Shown piece by piece: positions 25,971 to 36,696 of a stretch of 64,000 nucleotides of DNA. The notes under the pieces are model-generated. The model did no database searches. It was not told the DNA's origin and saw nothing but the letters and a program-made list of their open reading frames with translations. Source of the DNA: Tetmemena sp. SeJ-2015 (taxonomy: Eukaryota > Ciliophora > Spirotrichea > Sporadotrichida > Oxytrichidae); NCBI GenBank assembly GCA_027382625.1, contig JAJKFJ010020941.1, positions 1 to 64,000 on the forward strand. Reading direction: 5' to 3'. The position numbers were made by a program, and so were the translations under genes. Positions within the stretch are counted from its first letter, which is position 1; the number at the start of each line of letters is the position of its first letter.

Positions 25971-26780
25971 TCAAGCCTTTTTGGCAAAGCTTTCCATCTA
26001 TTACAGCATGCTTTCTTACTCTCTCAATAGCTTCTGTTACTGCTCTATGAGTATTAGTTGCTCCTTTTTAAGTTATTCTTAAGCTTCAATAACTTTCTGT
26101 AATTCGTTTCTTGCATATTAGTCTTATTCTTTTGTGAAATATGTACATTTAAAAAAGAGTAAGATGTAGAAGATGAAATATATACGGTATTTTGGTTATT
26201 CTGAATTTGCATTTGAGATTTCTATCTTTGTCTTTGCAATAACTGAGGTTCTAAATTTTGAATCAGCTCATTTATATTCTTGAATAAATATAATAAATTT
26301 CAAAAGCTTGTATGATATTGATTTATTCAAAATTTATAGCAGGAAAGATGATTATATAGATTATATATATCCTTTTAATTACAATCCTAAACATTTTATC
26401 ATTTTTAGAATCTTATTGAAAGTTTATTTTACTATACTTATATTATATTTATGAATCTGGTCATCAGAGTACTATGAAAGGTATTTTTGGGCTAGCTCCG
26501 TTTAAACTTCCATAGCTAGATAGCCAAATAGCATGCCTGCAAGTTAAAATGCAATTTAGTATTTCCTGCGTCTCCAGTGTCTTTCTTGGTATTTGAGCAG
26601 ATACTTATCTCTCTTAAAGATGCTTCTATAAACTTGGATGATCATATCAGGAATCAGGATTTATGCCCCTGTCAACATCACCCATGATATTTTGCTGTAC
26701 CTCCACAGCTTTTAGCTTTCTTCCTTCTCACACAAAAGTTAAATTTAATTATCTAAAATAACTTAGTTTTAAGTTCACTA
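25971..26780 (-). CDS. Small membrane plus coiled-coil protein, unknown
   Basis: Two UAR=Gln blocks on the same strand. The first (26.75-26.46 kb) includes KISWVMLTGAQILIPD, a basic loop RHWRRRKYQ and a hydrophobic helix FQLAGMLFGYLAMEV. The second (26.3-25.97 kb) is a coiled coil (NINELIQNLEPQLLQRQ and ELQKVIEAQEQLKKEQ) ending at TGA 25,971-25,973. They may be one gene split by an IES around 26.3-26.45 kb or two small genes. The start is unresolved. A small mitochondrial-type membrane protein is one possibility, unproven. Confidence 0.4.
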
Positions 26781-27019
26781 TGATTGAAAATCAATTTCTC
26801 CTCAATTCCTTCTCTCTATTTTGGAGTTAAAGTAAACTGGGCTAAAGAGGGAATGGATTAGAGTTGCGAAGATTCGCTTTAATTTACTATCTTTTAAGGA
26901 GGAGAGGACATTTAAATAATTCTGTCAAAATATAATATCACACAAAGGAGATTAAAAGATTATCTTGCTTAAGTTTGTAATCAAAGATTGAAATTTAATA
27001 TTAAAGTTTAAATTTCAAA

Positions 27020-28151
27020 ATGAAAAAATCATTGACAGGACTATCCAAGCAATTCTCTTTAGCTCTATCTGTTGTGTGTTTTATGTATGCATCCATAAGA
27101 GGAGGAGAAGAAGTTTTTGAATATACTTCATACAACGAGCTATTTATTTTGGGCAACACCAGAATAAGCTTTCAAGATTTTAAAGAATATGTATCATACA
27201 ATTACCCAAGCATCAGAGAACCCTTCATCGATAATATGCTAAGGCAAGCACTAGCCGATTACTTGAAAGATAGACTGGTAAGAATATAATCACAGGCTTT
27301 AAATTCCATAAAAATTCTTATTTCTCTTAATTGCAATTTGGTTATAGAAAATAAGTGGGTATAATCAAGATCCAAAAGAGTTTGACTAAAATACAGAGGA
27401 TATAAAGCTATTCCTTTCCCACAAAGCTGCGAAAGATTTCACTTATTAACTTCAGCAAAACTACTTCACCTGGGACTAAATCGATTAATTGGTTTTCTCT
27501 TAATCAATCTCATCTATTGAGTAATCTGAACTCAGACAGCCTTAGACTAAAAACTCTAACAGACTACTAGACTACACAAATAGTATTTTAGTGGCTATGT
27601 AGACCTACATGATTGACAAAATAAAGGAGAATAAGCTAACTTGGTAGAATAAAGAGCGCTTAGATGAGGATAGAGAACTTATTATGCTCAGAAATGAAAG
27701 AGCTGGTCTTGAGCCCATGGCATTCTTCGCTTTCAAACTCTTTTACGAGAACGACAGAAGATTTTTTTATAAATGATTACAATTAACTTAATCTTTAAGA
27801 TATGCTTTTGAGAAAATAGAAGAGTATAGCAACTTCCACGAGTTTCTACCAATTAGCCCTCATTAGATTCAGCCAGCTAATCAATGAATTAAAATTAATA
27901 TCTTCTTCAATATTTCCTCTGATATTAGAATACATTTCATCAAATAGATGACTCAAATAGATTAGTTCAATAATCAGTTTAAGCCAATGCAGACCGTCTG
28001 GGAAATTCTAATTATATCATTAAATGATAAATTTAAAAATGACTAAATCAAAATGCTCTAGGAACAAAAGGGTAATACTCATGGCGGCTTTTCCATTGGC
28101 TCTTCTCGTATCGTCTTAATCGGTCAACTCTCGCAAATGTTTAGCTTCTGA
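27020..28151 (+). CDS. Unknown protein with N-terminal hydrophobic segment
   Basis: ATG at 27,020 begins MKKSLTGLSKQFSLALSVVCF, a probable signal or anchor sequence. It continues with RISFQDFKEYVSYNYPSIRE and, after an intron at 27,278-27,347, KISGYNQDPKEFDQNTED. Frame changes near 27.78 and 27.89 kb (before YAFEKIEEYSNFHEFLP and IKINIFFNISSDIRI) suggest two IESs. The last block contains NTHGGFSIGSSRIVLIGQ and ends at TGA 28,149-28,151. No family is recognised. It lies just upstream of the ELAPOR-like gene on the same strand and could belong to it only if the 28,149 TGA lies in an IES. Confidence 0.5.
27278..27347 (+). other. Spliceosomal intron, 70 nt
   Basis: GTAAGA donor and TTATAG acceptor. 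Removing it joins ..KDRL to KISGYNQDPKEF in frame. The flanks have no direct-repeat pointer, which separates it from the IESs. Confidence 0.7.
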
Positions 28152-28199
28152 AGCTAAGTATGGCTTTTCATAGTGCGACTCTGTAACTCAAACAAGATA

Positions 28200-31100
28200 A
28201 GGTAATTTAATTTATAAATCTTATTTTTACTATGAAGATAATTTAAAATTTATAATTGTCACTATATGATCAATTGATATCTCCGTTCATGAATCAATAC
28301 TCTAACTTTATTTTCTGAGCTTGACTTTTCATTAGCATTTTTTTACTACGAGGAAGAGAACTGCGATGACACGTCAGATCCATTGCCAGCCAAAATACTT
28401 TTCCATAATAAATTTACAAGAATTTAAATAGGCAAATTGAGGTGTGATGTAGCTTGCTCAGCAGGATAATATCTAGACTTGAATGTAGATTCAAAAAGCT
28501 CAATGTGCGAATTGCCCGAGAAACCTATAGTCTCCTTATGTGTGAAAGTAAAGAAAATTGAGAAAAATAAATATCATTTCAAATCAGCACTTTGTACTGT
28601 TTGACATCATCTATGTAACTTATAGTAGTGAATATATGATTATCTTTAATATTATTGTCTCCCAGAGGGGCAATTAATAGATGGAGTGATGGGTGACTGG
28701 GCAGTCATTCAGCGGCAAATGGATTTAGAGGAGAACTATATCCCACTAGATTTCGACTGCTACTACTAGAACGATGATTTTGAATGGGAAGAGAATGTCA
28801 AATGTACATCTTTACAGCCTTTTTTAAATTTATCTTGGACAGCAACTTCCAAGTCCATAAAAGCAGGCTAGGCTGATGCAGTAAACGCAAATGTTGCTTT
28901 CAAGGCAACGTACACTCTATATCTTGAGAAAAATGCAACCATTGAATTCAAATATAGGAAGGACTCTACTTCTAACGGCATGTTGTACCTAAAAATTAAT
29001 ACTCATTTACAATGTTCACAAATGGAGAGTTTAAATTCTTAATTAACAATGAGAAAGTCTTAGTCGATCATGACTATCAATAGACTGGATGGCAAGTTTT
29101 CAAATATGAAATGACTCAGGGAGCAGGCAAGTTTGCATTAAATTAATTTGAGATCTTACTTAAATTATCTGAGATGCATTTACATGGATCTACTCCAAAT
29201 ATAATATAGCCGATTAGGAAATGAATGCGGAGATTGAGTATATCATGATAAATTTTAACACATTTACTAAATGATCTAATAGAAAGGAACTGCCGCTCTA
29301 GAGTGTTTGCCTTGCCCTGCGGGCCATTCTCTTGCAGGTTCTTCAAGATGCTCTCTCTGCGAGGCAAATTTCTATTAAGATACCACAACAAGAGAATGCA
29401 AGCCTTGTCCAAAGGGTTATATTTCTCATTAAGGAGCAGTCGGATCTGATCTTATAACTTATATTATGCTTTAATTAATAATGATCAATGTATTCTCAAG
29501 AAAGCCTGCAAAGCTGAGGATGTCGACTCAACCTATTCAAGCGAGTGCGATTAAAATAGAAGAAGGACAGTAAGCTACTCTTGGATAGAGCCTAAAATTT
29601 GCGACGACTCTGCAGCTGATTCCATCAAGCTACCTCCTAACGCCACTATCCCTTGCAGAAATTGTGGAAAAGCATTATTCAAGTTATATTTTTTGAATTT
29701 TCTAAAAAGGATAGTACGAAGAAGAAAAATACTCAACTTTGCAAATTCTGTCCTTCAGGCACACATCAAGATAAAGATCATCACACTTAAAATGACTCTT
29801 AAGCAGTCCATGAATGCAAAGCCTGTCCTGCTGGATACGCATCTCCTCTTACTCTTGAATATGATGATTTTGAAGTTCTCCCACCCATATTTTAAAAGCA
29901 CTGCACACTTCTAGGAGACGATGGATCATAAAGTGATATTGCAAGATAAGGTGCTTGCAGTCAAATTTACGGATGGAGACCAACAGAGTTGAAGGACAAA
30001 TTAGTATCTGTAAGTTATTTGCAAACGTTTTAATTCATCGTAGGGTTCAGGAATTCCAAATGGTGTGAAGGTCAGTTTAGTTGCATTTGTGACTATTGTG
30101 GATGACTTATTTGGAAAGGTTGAAATTGAATACTCAGTCAATAAGATAAGAAGCTACGAGAAATTCTCCATATACATCGATGGAGTTCTTGTCTGTAAGA
30201 TATTCAGATAATGATTCAAATTTAGAGAGAGTGAATGATAAATCTCATCCTAGGGACTCAAAGGATAAATTTTCTGTTTACCTTCCTTCAGGACAGAGGA
30301 AGATCGAGATTAAAGTATAATTTAAATAGTACTTCAAATTGTAAAATTGCTTATGAGTCTTACAAAGTTGAAAAAGCTGAGTCTACTCCATCTGAGGGAG
30401 AAGCTTCTCTTTATAAAATCTCGTTTACTGGCATAAACAGAGGAGGCGCAGTTTAATGCATGAAATGTCCAGATGGTTAAGTTGCAACTTCAGAATAGCC
30501 AAATATTTGTCAGCCTTGCGGAAAGGGAAGAGAAGCAAATCTTGATATTTGCATCTATTTCATTTTTATTGATAGTAAGTTAAGCATCGAAAGAATTTAA
30601 TCGTTAATAGAAACTAACTGTCAATCCTGCGTTCAAGGACAGTTTAATCATGAACTAGGCGGCTCATGCCAGAACTGTCCTCTCTACACTCATTCATCAT
30701 CAGGTCTTTTGCAGTAAGAATTTTCTCACTCTCTAATTGTTCCTCTTAGGTGCGACATATATGATGTCTTCTAAACTGATACTGGACTCCGATTCAACTA
30801 CTATCTGATGCAGCCCTATAAAGTTTGCAACCGCTGGAATACTTAGAACTATTGCGAAAATAACATCATAGGCCCAATCTACAAAGAGGGATAGGCTCAG
30901 AGTGCCTTCAACGATGCTTTCTTCTTTTCTAACTATCGTAAGAAACATTAAATGCTAATGCTTCTTAGAGAGATTTAGCTTACGAACTTATGAGTACCAT
31001 GAGACGAACTAGTCTATTAGAGACGGCTACATTTTTTATTTTAATAAGTGCTATTTTAGCAAAATTTTTGCTTTGTTCTAACTTAGAAATGCCACAAAAG

Positions 31101-32010
31101 AGACTTTGCTAAATGAACTTGACAGCCCAGAGAGCGTTTGACTTAAAGGATAGCTGCCTAGATGAACTTAAAAAATCTGAAGATCAAGAAGAACATTGGC
31201 CAAATCATAGATTATTTAAGATTGAAGATTACATTATAAGATAAGGTTTATAACTTTTCAGCTGATGGGTATTCTGTCAAATACAAGGATGGCGATGTGT
31301 GCGACCATGAAAAAGGCACCAGATACTCCAGTCATATTAATTACATATGCTAGAACTCTACCAAGGACATTTATAGCAAATGTTAAAAGGGAATCAGCAT
31401 TTGATTATAATATAGATAATTGGATGGCCAGTGTCTAGCTAAAGTAGAAGATGGAGGATGTCACTATATTTTTAACTGGCAGTCTTACTACGCTTGCCCC
31501 TAGTGCAAGGAGTCTCAGACTCAGACAGTAATGTCTAGCTGCGAGAAGAATGGGCAACGCACCTACATTAATATTCCCTAGGACAAATGTATCGTAGATT
31601 ACTCAGAGTCAGGAGATTTCCTCTAAGTTTATGAGTATCTTCTATTTAGATATTTGATAAGCTAATTTTTCTTTTAAGTAGCAAATTTGAGTTTATAATG
31701 AATGAAGTTTAATCGATTATTGAGTATCCTTTGACAACAGCAATAGCAGATGCTAACAAGCACGTGTTCCGCATGCAGTACCAAATGCCTTGCAAGCCTC
31801 AAGATGAATTCTTCGTGAATCCCATGCTCCAAGGTCTCGTATCATTTTAAACTAAATTGTTTGATAACATTTGTGGGAGTATTAGTGGTTCTTCTCTTGA
31901 TTGTAGGTTTCTGCTTCCTGCGCAAGTATAGAAATCTGAAGTTCAAATACTCTAAGTTAAGTGAGGAAGAAGGTGGAGGAGAGATTGAGATGCACTAAAT
32001 CACAAATTGA
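28200..32010 (+). CDS. ELAPOR1/2-like (EIG121/KIAA1324 family) cysteine-rich type I membrane protein
   Basis: Blocks follow the order of animal ELAPOR proteins. An N-terminal Cys block LRCDVACSAGQYLDLN (28.44 kb) is followed by a lectin-like region (GDWAVIQRQMDLEENY; ATIEFKYRKDSTSNG), Cys-rich repeats (CLPCPAGHSLAGSSRCSLC at 29.3 kb), the diagnostic VSYSWIEPKICDDSAAD then IKLPPNATIPCRNC (29.58-29.66 kb), further Cys repeats (CKFCPSGTHQDKDH, CKACPAGYASP) and GGAVQCMKCPDGQ (30.45 kb). The C-terminus has one transmembrane helix (VLVVLLLIVGFCFL) and a short tail YRNLKFKYSKLSEEE, ending at TGA 32,008-32,010. Animal relatives act in late endosome/lysosome and autophagy; the role here is inferred. 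The start is unresolved. Several IESs and at least one intron interrupt it. Confidence 0.8.
30010..30043 (+). other. Spliceosomal intron, 34 nt
   Basis: GTAAGT donor and CGTAG acceptor. Splicing joins ..LKDKLVS to GSGIPNGVKVS in frame within the ELAPOR-like gene. Confidence 0.7.
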
Positions 32011-32320
32011 CAATGGTTAATTATTTGTTAGGAAAGTACTGATACTCTGTTGGCTTATTTAAAACTTAACATCTAAATTATCCCAATACTAAGTCGATAA
32101 TGAAGTAATCGAATGATTTTGACTCAGATTGATTTAATCGAGAGCTAAATTTCTAATAAAAATGATTGAATTGTATCAAATTAACTAAGATATTGCTTGA
32201 TAATGAGGCAGGTCTTGTTCAATCAAATTGCTCAAGCTTATCTTTCTCCCTCATTTGAGAACCTTATAATTGATTCAAACATTAACCTCTGTTTTTGCAG
32301 AGAGGTATTCAAAAACGTGA

Positions 32321-33323
32321 TCATTGCTGAGGCTTGGGAATAAGAGTTCCATCCTCTTTAACTGAGTCGTAGAAAGCATTGGCTTGACTGGCAATTGTGA
32401 AGAAGTTCACAAAGTAAATTATATGTTACTAAATGCATTAATTGTATTAAAGTAGAGAACTAGCGCCCATTCAAGGAAAGGAGTGGGAACTGAAGACTTA
32501 ACGTAGTAAATTGATACTCCAAAGCCTACGGCAAGGGCAAGCATGGTCCAGGTGGCAGCTTGCATTCCTCATATAAATTGAAGTAATAAGCATTCACTAA
32601 ATTAACATTCTTCCAATGGCCGCTTGCTCACTTTGAGGGAACTTGTCTCTGTTTTGATAGAGAGCTCTAGCGAGGAGGATGCAGTAGAAGGCGAAGCAGC
32701 CGAAGAAAATTCCAGCGCAGGTGCAATGGATAGGGTTGAATTGGTGTTCGTCAAACACTCCAATAAGAGGGAGAGTAATGCAGGGGAAGATTCCCAAGAT
32801 CAACAAGAAGTCATTGTATCTATGCAAATAAGAGTCTAATAATGATAGCTCTTTTTTAATCTGTCGTCAACGATACCGTAAAGCTTCTTGTAGTAGGCTC
32901 TAATGTTTACTTGTTGAACACCAAAAGTCATGATGGTGGTCAAGATGATGAAAGTGCGGTCGTACATGTGAAGAGCGAGCACATCAGAAACCATAGGGAA
33001 GTTGGAGAGGGTACACTCGAACTCTCCCTTAACGCAGGAGACTGTTCCCATAGCGATGAGAGCGATGGAAATGCCAACTGCTAACAGAATGGTCTGATCC
33101 TTCAGAGAAGTGGAGATAACTCCATCCTCAACCACGAAGAACTTTGAGAAAGTTGATTATCTTCAAAGCAACTATTTAATATTGACTGAGTTGATTTGTA
33201 CATGCCCTTGCTAGGAGTAGCAGGGGTCTGAGGAGGGATGAGGCTCTACTTGTCATCAGAGACTTGCTTTGCGTCAGAATTGGGATAGTAGACTTGGTAT
33301 CCGGGTTGAACTGGATCTTGCAT
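32321..33323 (-). CDS. Multipass membrane protein, PGAP2/DRAM/TMEM150-like (PF10277 type)
   Basis: ATG at 33,323; TGA at 32,321. Removing four IESs gives one continuous frame. It has a cytosolic Pro/Gln-rich N-terminus (MQDPVQPGYQVYYP), a helix (LAVGISIALIAMGTV), a lumenal loop with two Cys and LSNFPMVSDVLALHMYDR, and further helices (IILTTIMTFGVQQVN, DFLLILGIFPCITLPL, CTCAGIFFGCFAFYCILL, TWTMLALAVGFGVSIYYV, LEWALVLYFVNFFTIA). The C-terminus is KEDGTLIPKPQQ. FPMVSD after the first helix fits the Frag1/DRAM/Sfk1 family, whose members act in GPI-anchor remodelling, autophagy or plasma-membrane lipid control. Which one applies here is open. This gene gives the cleanest proof of IESs in the window. 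Confidence 0.55.
32411..32448 (-). other. IES, 38 nt, pointer AAAGTA
   Basis: AAAGTA occurs at 32,411-32,416 and 32,449-32,454. Excising one copy plus the interior restores VLYFVNFFTIA in the PGAP2/DRAM-like gene; left in place it brings an in-frame TGA. Confidence 0.85.
32563..32605 (-). other. IES, 43 nt, pointer CATTC
   Basis: CATTC at 32,563-32,567 and 32,606-32,610. Excision joins AAIGRM to QAATWTM in frame. Confidence 0.8.
32817..32845 (-). other. IES, 29 nt, pointer TA
   Basis: TA at 32,817-32,818 and 32,846-32,847. Excision joins RLKKSY to NDFLLILG in frame. Confidence 0.8.
33151..33188 (-). other. IES, 38 nt, pointer AGTTGA
   Basis: AGTTGA at 33,151-33,156 and 33,189-33,194. Excision restores KSTFSKFFVVEDGV. 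Confidence 0.85.
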
Positions 33324-33669
33324 TTCGGTTGCTTTATTTATTATAATTATTATAAATCCAACTAGAATCTAATTAGTATGAATACCCTCCTACTCCCATT
33401 AAGGTCTGTTTGAATCAATAAGACTCGCTCTTCTTTGTAAATCCTAACATGATCTACATAGCAACCTTAATAATACTCTTTATTACAAAACCAGATCTTA
33501 TCACTTGCCATAATTAATGAAAATAGAAGAGAGATGAAAATTGAGAGACATAGATTTAATTATAGACGATCTGAAATATTGAAATGATGGAAGAGAGTGT
33601 GCTTGAAGATGATTATAGATCCATTGCTACTTTTTAAGTTATAGAGGTTAGGTAATTAAATAGCGATAA

Positions 33670-34010
33670 GCTGCAGTTATAATGCCGTGAGACCCTTTGA
33701 GCATGCCCTTCATTAAACTTGGCGGCAATAGTGCGAGCCTTATCAATTTGTTTTATCTGCTCCTTCTTCCCTTTTAGTTAAGAAGGTTGGGATGCAGAGG
33801 CGCTCACTTTCTTGAGGGGAAGACTTCATCGATGTTGTCGGAAGAGACGATCTTTCTTGAGGTTTCCTTGCCGTTATCGAAGTACTTGACTTTGTACTGA
33901 AGTCTGAACTTGCCCTCAGTGCCGGTGAAGGCGGGGAGAGCAACCTTAGTGTTGGAGAAAAGAATGCGGTTGAAGACGAGTCCAGCTCTCTTGATGGGGT
34001 GATCGTACAT
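33670..34010 (-). CDS. Small basic protein, unknown
   Basis: ATG at 34,010 begins MYDHPIKRAGLVFNRI and continues through FRLQYKVKYFDNGKETSRK to NIDEVFPSRK, then TGA. Directly downstream another frame reads EQIKQIDKARTIAAKFNEG and looks protein-like. Removing about 40 nt between AAG repeats (near 33,770-33,815) joins RK to KEQIKQ. Either the protein stops at 68 residues or it continues to near 33.67 kb. No family is recognised. GC-rich third positions suggest good expression. Confidence 0.45.
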
Positions 34011-34345
34011 CTTATTTGCTGTGGGTTATTATATTATTTATTATAATTATATCGTCACTCAAATCATTTCATTAAATTTCACACATAGGTATGTAAAGGA
34101 AAGAAAAGTAGAAGAAAGAGAAAAAGGATTTCAATATAGTGGATGACGCTTCATATTAAGCTGATGATGGGAGCAAGTTTTGTTAAAGAGAGAAAAGAGA
34201 AGTAGCTAATATTCTTAGAAGTGCTGGCGTGAAGTAGGAGATTGTTTATTATTAGCCTTCCAATTAGTGAGGTTAAGGTGTAATGTTTATGTAAAGAGTT
34301 AGATAAGTTAAGAAAGATAGATTGCTAGATGATTCCCTCCTGTTT
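34011..34345. other. Intergenic, no gene seen
   Basis: AT-rich spacer between the small basic gene and the 3' end of lipocalin 1. It contains the 5' flank of the former and no protein-like frame. Confidence 0.4.
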
Positions 34346-35042
34346 TCAGAAGAGGTACTGCCCTTGCAAGTACTTGCAGGAGGCATCTTGCTTAGTGATG
34401 CGGAAGTTTGAGTATTCGTATTGAGAGAGCTTGCTCTAGAGTACTTAATCCACAGTTTGCTTTTAAGCGTCTGAGAGGTTTTGCTCTCTGGAGAGAACCC
34501 ACACGTATTGGAAATTTCCAAAGAGGAATTCAGTGCAAGAGAACAGCACCACAAAATTATCGTAGTCAGTGGCCACTACTCTCAAGTCTCCCTTGGGAGC
34601 CCAAGATGGGTTCTGGTCAATTTTCAACTGGCAAGCAGCTCCATCCACACAAAAATGTTGATAGGTGAAATTTATGATAAAATTGTATTGATCGCAAGTG
34701 GCGTTGCCGAATGCTTCTTCAATTTGGCCGTTGTTAGGGTTGAACTGAGAGTTGTGAACTCTGAGGGTGAGGTCGGAGTAGAGGTGATATCTAGCCTGCT
34801 GGCAGTCGTAGAACTCAAATGGGCTGCTTTGGTCTCTGGCTTGTTGGAACCAAGTGCCTTGGAATTTCACTGCGTCGAAGTTCTCTTAAAGCTAAAATAA
34901 GGAAAATATATGAGAGCTGAACAGCAGGGCACTTGCCGTTCTTATAGGCAGCAGATGCCACTCCTAAGAGAGCTAGAGTAGATGTGAGATAGAGAAAATA
35001 ATCACATGTATTTGCTTATTGATAGAGAATGTTCTTGAGCAT
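34346..35042 (-). CDS. Lipocalin 1 (apolipoprotein D/Blc-like), secreted
   Basis: ATG at 35,042; TGA at 34,346. After removing three IESs the protein has a signal peptide (MLKNILYLTSTLALLGVASA), then CPAVQLQENFDAVKFQGTWF with the lipocalin GxW motif, YDCQQARYHLYSDLTLRVHN, a loop with NATCDGAACQLK, DLRVVATDYDNFVVLFSC (TDY motif of conserved region 2), FQYVWVLSREQNLSD (conserved Arg of region 3) and a C-terminal CKYLQGQYLF. Paired Cys fit extracellular disulfides. Lipocalins bind small hydrophobic ligands; the ligand here is unknown. It is one of a tandem trio with lipocalins 2 and 3. Confidence 0.85.
34643..34690 (-). other. IES, 48 nt, pointer ATC (lipocalin 1)
   Basis: ATC at 34,643-34,645 and 34,691-34,693. 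Excision gives NATCDGAACQ. The length is a multiple of 3 and the segment carries no TGA, so it could pass as coding, but the paralogues lack this insert. It lies at the same protein position as the IESs at 35,892 and 37,000. Confidence 0.75.
34890..34914 (-). other. IES, 25 nt, pointer AGCT (lipocalin 1)
   Basis: AGCT at 34,890-34,893 and 34,915-34,918. Excision joins CPAVQL to QENFDAV, with TAA read as Gln at the junction. Confidence 0.8.
34989..35021 (-). other. IES, 33 nt, pointer ATAGA (lipocalin 1)
   Basis: ATAGA at 34,989-34,993 and 35,022-35,026. Excision restores the signal peptide MLKNILYLTSTLALL. Confidence 0.8.
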
Positions 35043-35543
35043 GATTTATTAGAATTAGTTTGGAGTTGACTAAATTATTTATTATAATAGCAGCAGTGAG
35101 TCCTGTACATATAAATCTACACTACAATATCATCAAATAAAATTTTAAATTGAATCTTTCTAGGCAGATCTTTTCCTTTATCAATAAAATTTATATGCTG
35201 TAAAACTCTCTTATAAAAACAGATTCAAATGAATAATCACCCTGACCTTATATTTTGTAATGGATGAAAGTTTCTAAAAGTGAGAAAGAAAGAGGAGAGG
35301 GTAGTACAACTAGTATGAATATATAATAAATGAGGAGATATTAGCTAATGTTTGTTTAAATTGTTTGAAAAATTAACATACTATAATTATTTCGATAGTG
35401 GATCCTTGGTAAGCTATAATTAAGAAGGCCATATTAAAGCTAATTTAATGTCAACAGAGCCTACCAAACTCCTATAATAATATTTAAGGGGAGGGGTCTC
35501 CTTCCTTCTCTCCTCAATTTATGAGGATTGGAGGTAGGTTTGC
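35043..35543. other. Intergenic between lipocalins 1 and 2
   Basis: AT-rich spacer holding the promoter of lipocalin 1 and the 3' flank of lipocalin 2. No protein-like frame. Confidence 0.4.
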
Positions 35544-36295
35544 TCACTGGTCTTGGAGGTACTTGCAGGTTGAGTCTTGGGTGGTGACGTGGAAGTTGCT
35601 GTAGTCGTAGCTGGGCACTCTAGTCTTCAGAACGTTGTCAGCTAATTAATCTGATCATAAAATACTAATCCTTATTTAGCAATGTTCTTAATGCTGTCGG
35701 AAATGGTTTGAGCTCTGGTAAGAATCCAAACGTAGTGGAACTTGCCGAATCCAAGCACCTCAGTGCAAACAACACATTTAATTGCAAGAGTAAACGACGG
35801 AGTAGCTCTCGTAGTCAGTATCAACAACTCTGTAGTCTCCCTTGGGTGAAAAGCTGGGCTGTTGATCGAACTTGATTGAGCATTGAGCTCCATTGAATAA
35901 AATATAATGCGATGTACAATTGCAAGTACCGTTGGCGAAGGCCTCCTCAATAGCTCCAGTGTTGGGGTTGAACTGAGCGTTGTGCACTCTGAGGGTGAGG
36001 TCACTGTATAGGTGGTACCTTGCTTGTTGGCAGTCGTAGTTCTCGAAGTACATGGCCTTGTCTCTTGCAGCCTCATACCAGGTTCCCTGATATTTGACAG
36101 CATCGAAGTTTTCCATAAGCTTAACTATAATTCCATGATATTTCATTTGATATTGCAATAACATCGGGGCATTTTCCTAACTCTCCTCCGGCCTGGACGA
36201 GTCCCAAGAGGGCAAGGGTGGCTGAGACAGTAAGAATTACAGTATCATTTAGCTAATTGAATGCATATATCTTATTTATGAATGTTTCTGAGCAT
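35544..36295 (-). CDS. Lipocalin 2 (apolipoprotein D/Blc-like), secreted
   Basis: ATG at 36,295; TGA at 35,544. Five IESs are removed to give a signal peptide (MLRNILTVSATLALLG), GGELGKCPDVKLMENFDAV, KYQGTWYEAARDK (GxW), YDCQQARYHLYSDLTLRVHN, NGTCNGAQCSIKFDQQP, GDYRVVDTDYESYSVVYSC (TDY), TEVLGFGKFHYVWILTRAQ (Arg of region 3) and a C-terminus with DSTCKYLQDQ. Nearest relatives are its neighbours: lipocalin 3 shares FDQQPS and KGDYRVV. A secreted carrier of small lipophilic molecules is inferred from the family. Confidence 0.9.
35640..35677 (-). other. IES, 38 nt, pointer AGC (lipocalin 2)
   Basis: AGC at 35,640-35,642 and 35,678-35,680. Excision joins SIKNIA to DNVLKTRVPS. Confidence 0.8.
35764..35782 (-). 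other. IES, 19 nt, pointer TGCAA (lipocalin 2)
   Basis: TGCAA at 35,764-35,768 and 35,783-35,787. Excision restores SVVYSCTEVLGFGKF, matching the same stretch in lipocalin 3. Confidence 0.85.
35892..35918 (-). other. IES, 27 nt, pointer ATTG (lipocalin 2)
   Basis: ATTG at 35,892-35,895 and 35,919-35,922. Excision gives NGTCNGAQC. Same protein position as IESs in lipocalins 1 and 3. Confidence 0.8.
36123..36159 (-). other. IES, 37 nt, pointer AAC (lipocalin 2)
   Basis: AAC at 36,123-36,125 and 36,160-36,162. Excision gives CPDVKLMENFDAV. Near-identical position to the AGCT IES of lipocalin 1; absent from lipocalin 3. Confidence 0.8.
36235..36280 (-). other. IES, 46 nt, pointer AAT (lipocalin 2)
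   Basis: AAT at 36,235-36,237 and 36,281-36,283. Excision restores the signal peptide MLRNILTVSATLALL. Confidence 0.8.
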
Positions 36296-36696
36296 GTGAA
36301 TGTAAGTATTTAAACTGAGTTTGACTAATTTAAAATTATAAAAAGAGAAGAGAGGATCTCTATTTATTTACTCACTCTAGATTTAGATACTACTATCTCA
36401 TCATTGATTATAAATTGGAAGGATTCAAGATAAATTTTTATAATATTAGCTATATTCGATCCACATAATGATGATTCATTCATTATTGTTTGTTGATTTT
36501 TCGATATTGAGTAAGGCTAATGAATAAGTGCCTCGCCAGTTTACCAGTGAGGGTAACTTAATTAACAACCTTAATAAAGGAGAATCACAATTCAAATTTC
36601 CATAAGCAAATAGTGATATATGAATCATGATTCTCCATTTTAAGATAAATACTGAAGGGGGTCTCTAGCAAAGATCCTCCCCTAGAGCTGTTCACC
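36296..36696. other. Intergenic between lipocalins 2 and 3
   Basis: AT-rich spacer with the promoter of lipocalin 2 and the 3' flank of lipocalin 3. No gene seen. Confidence 0.4.
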
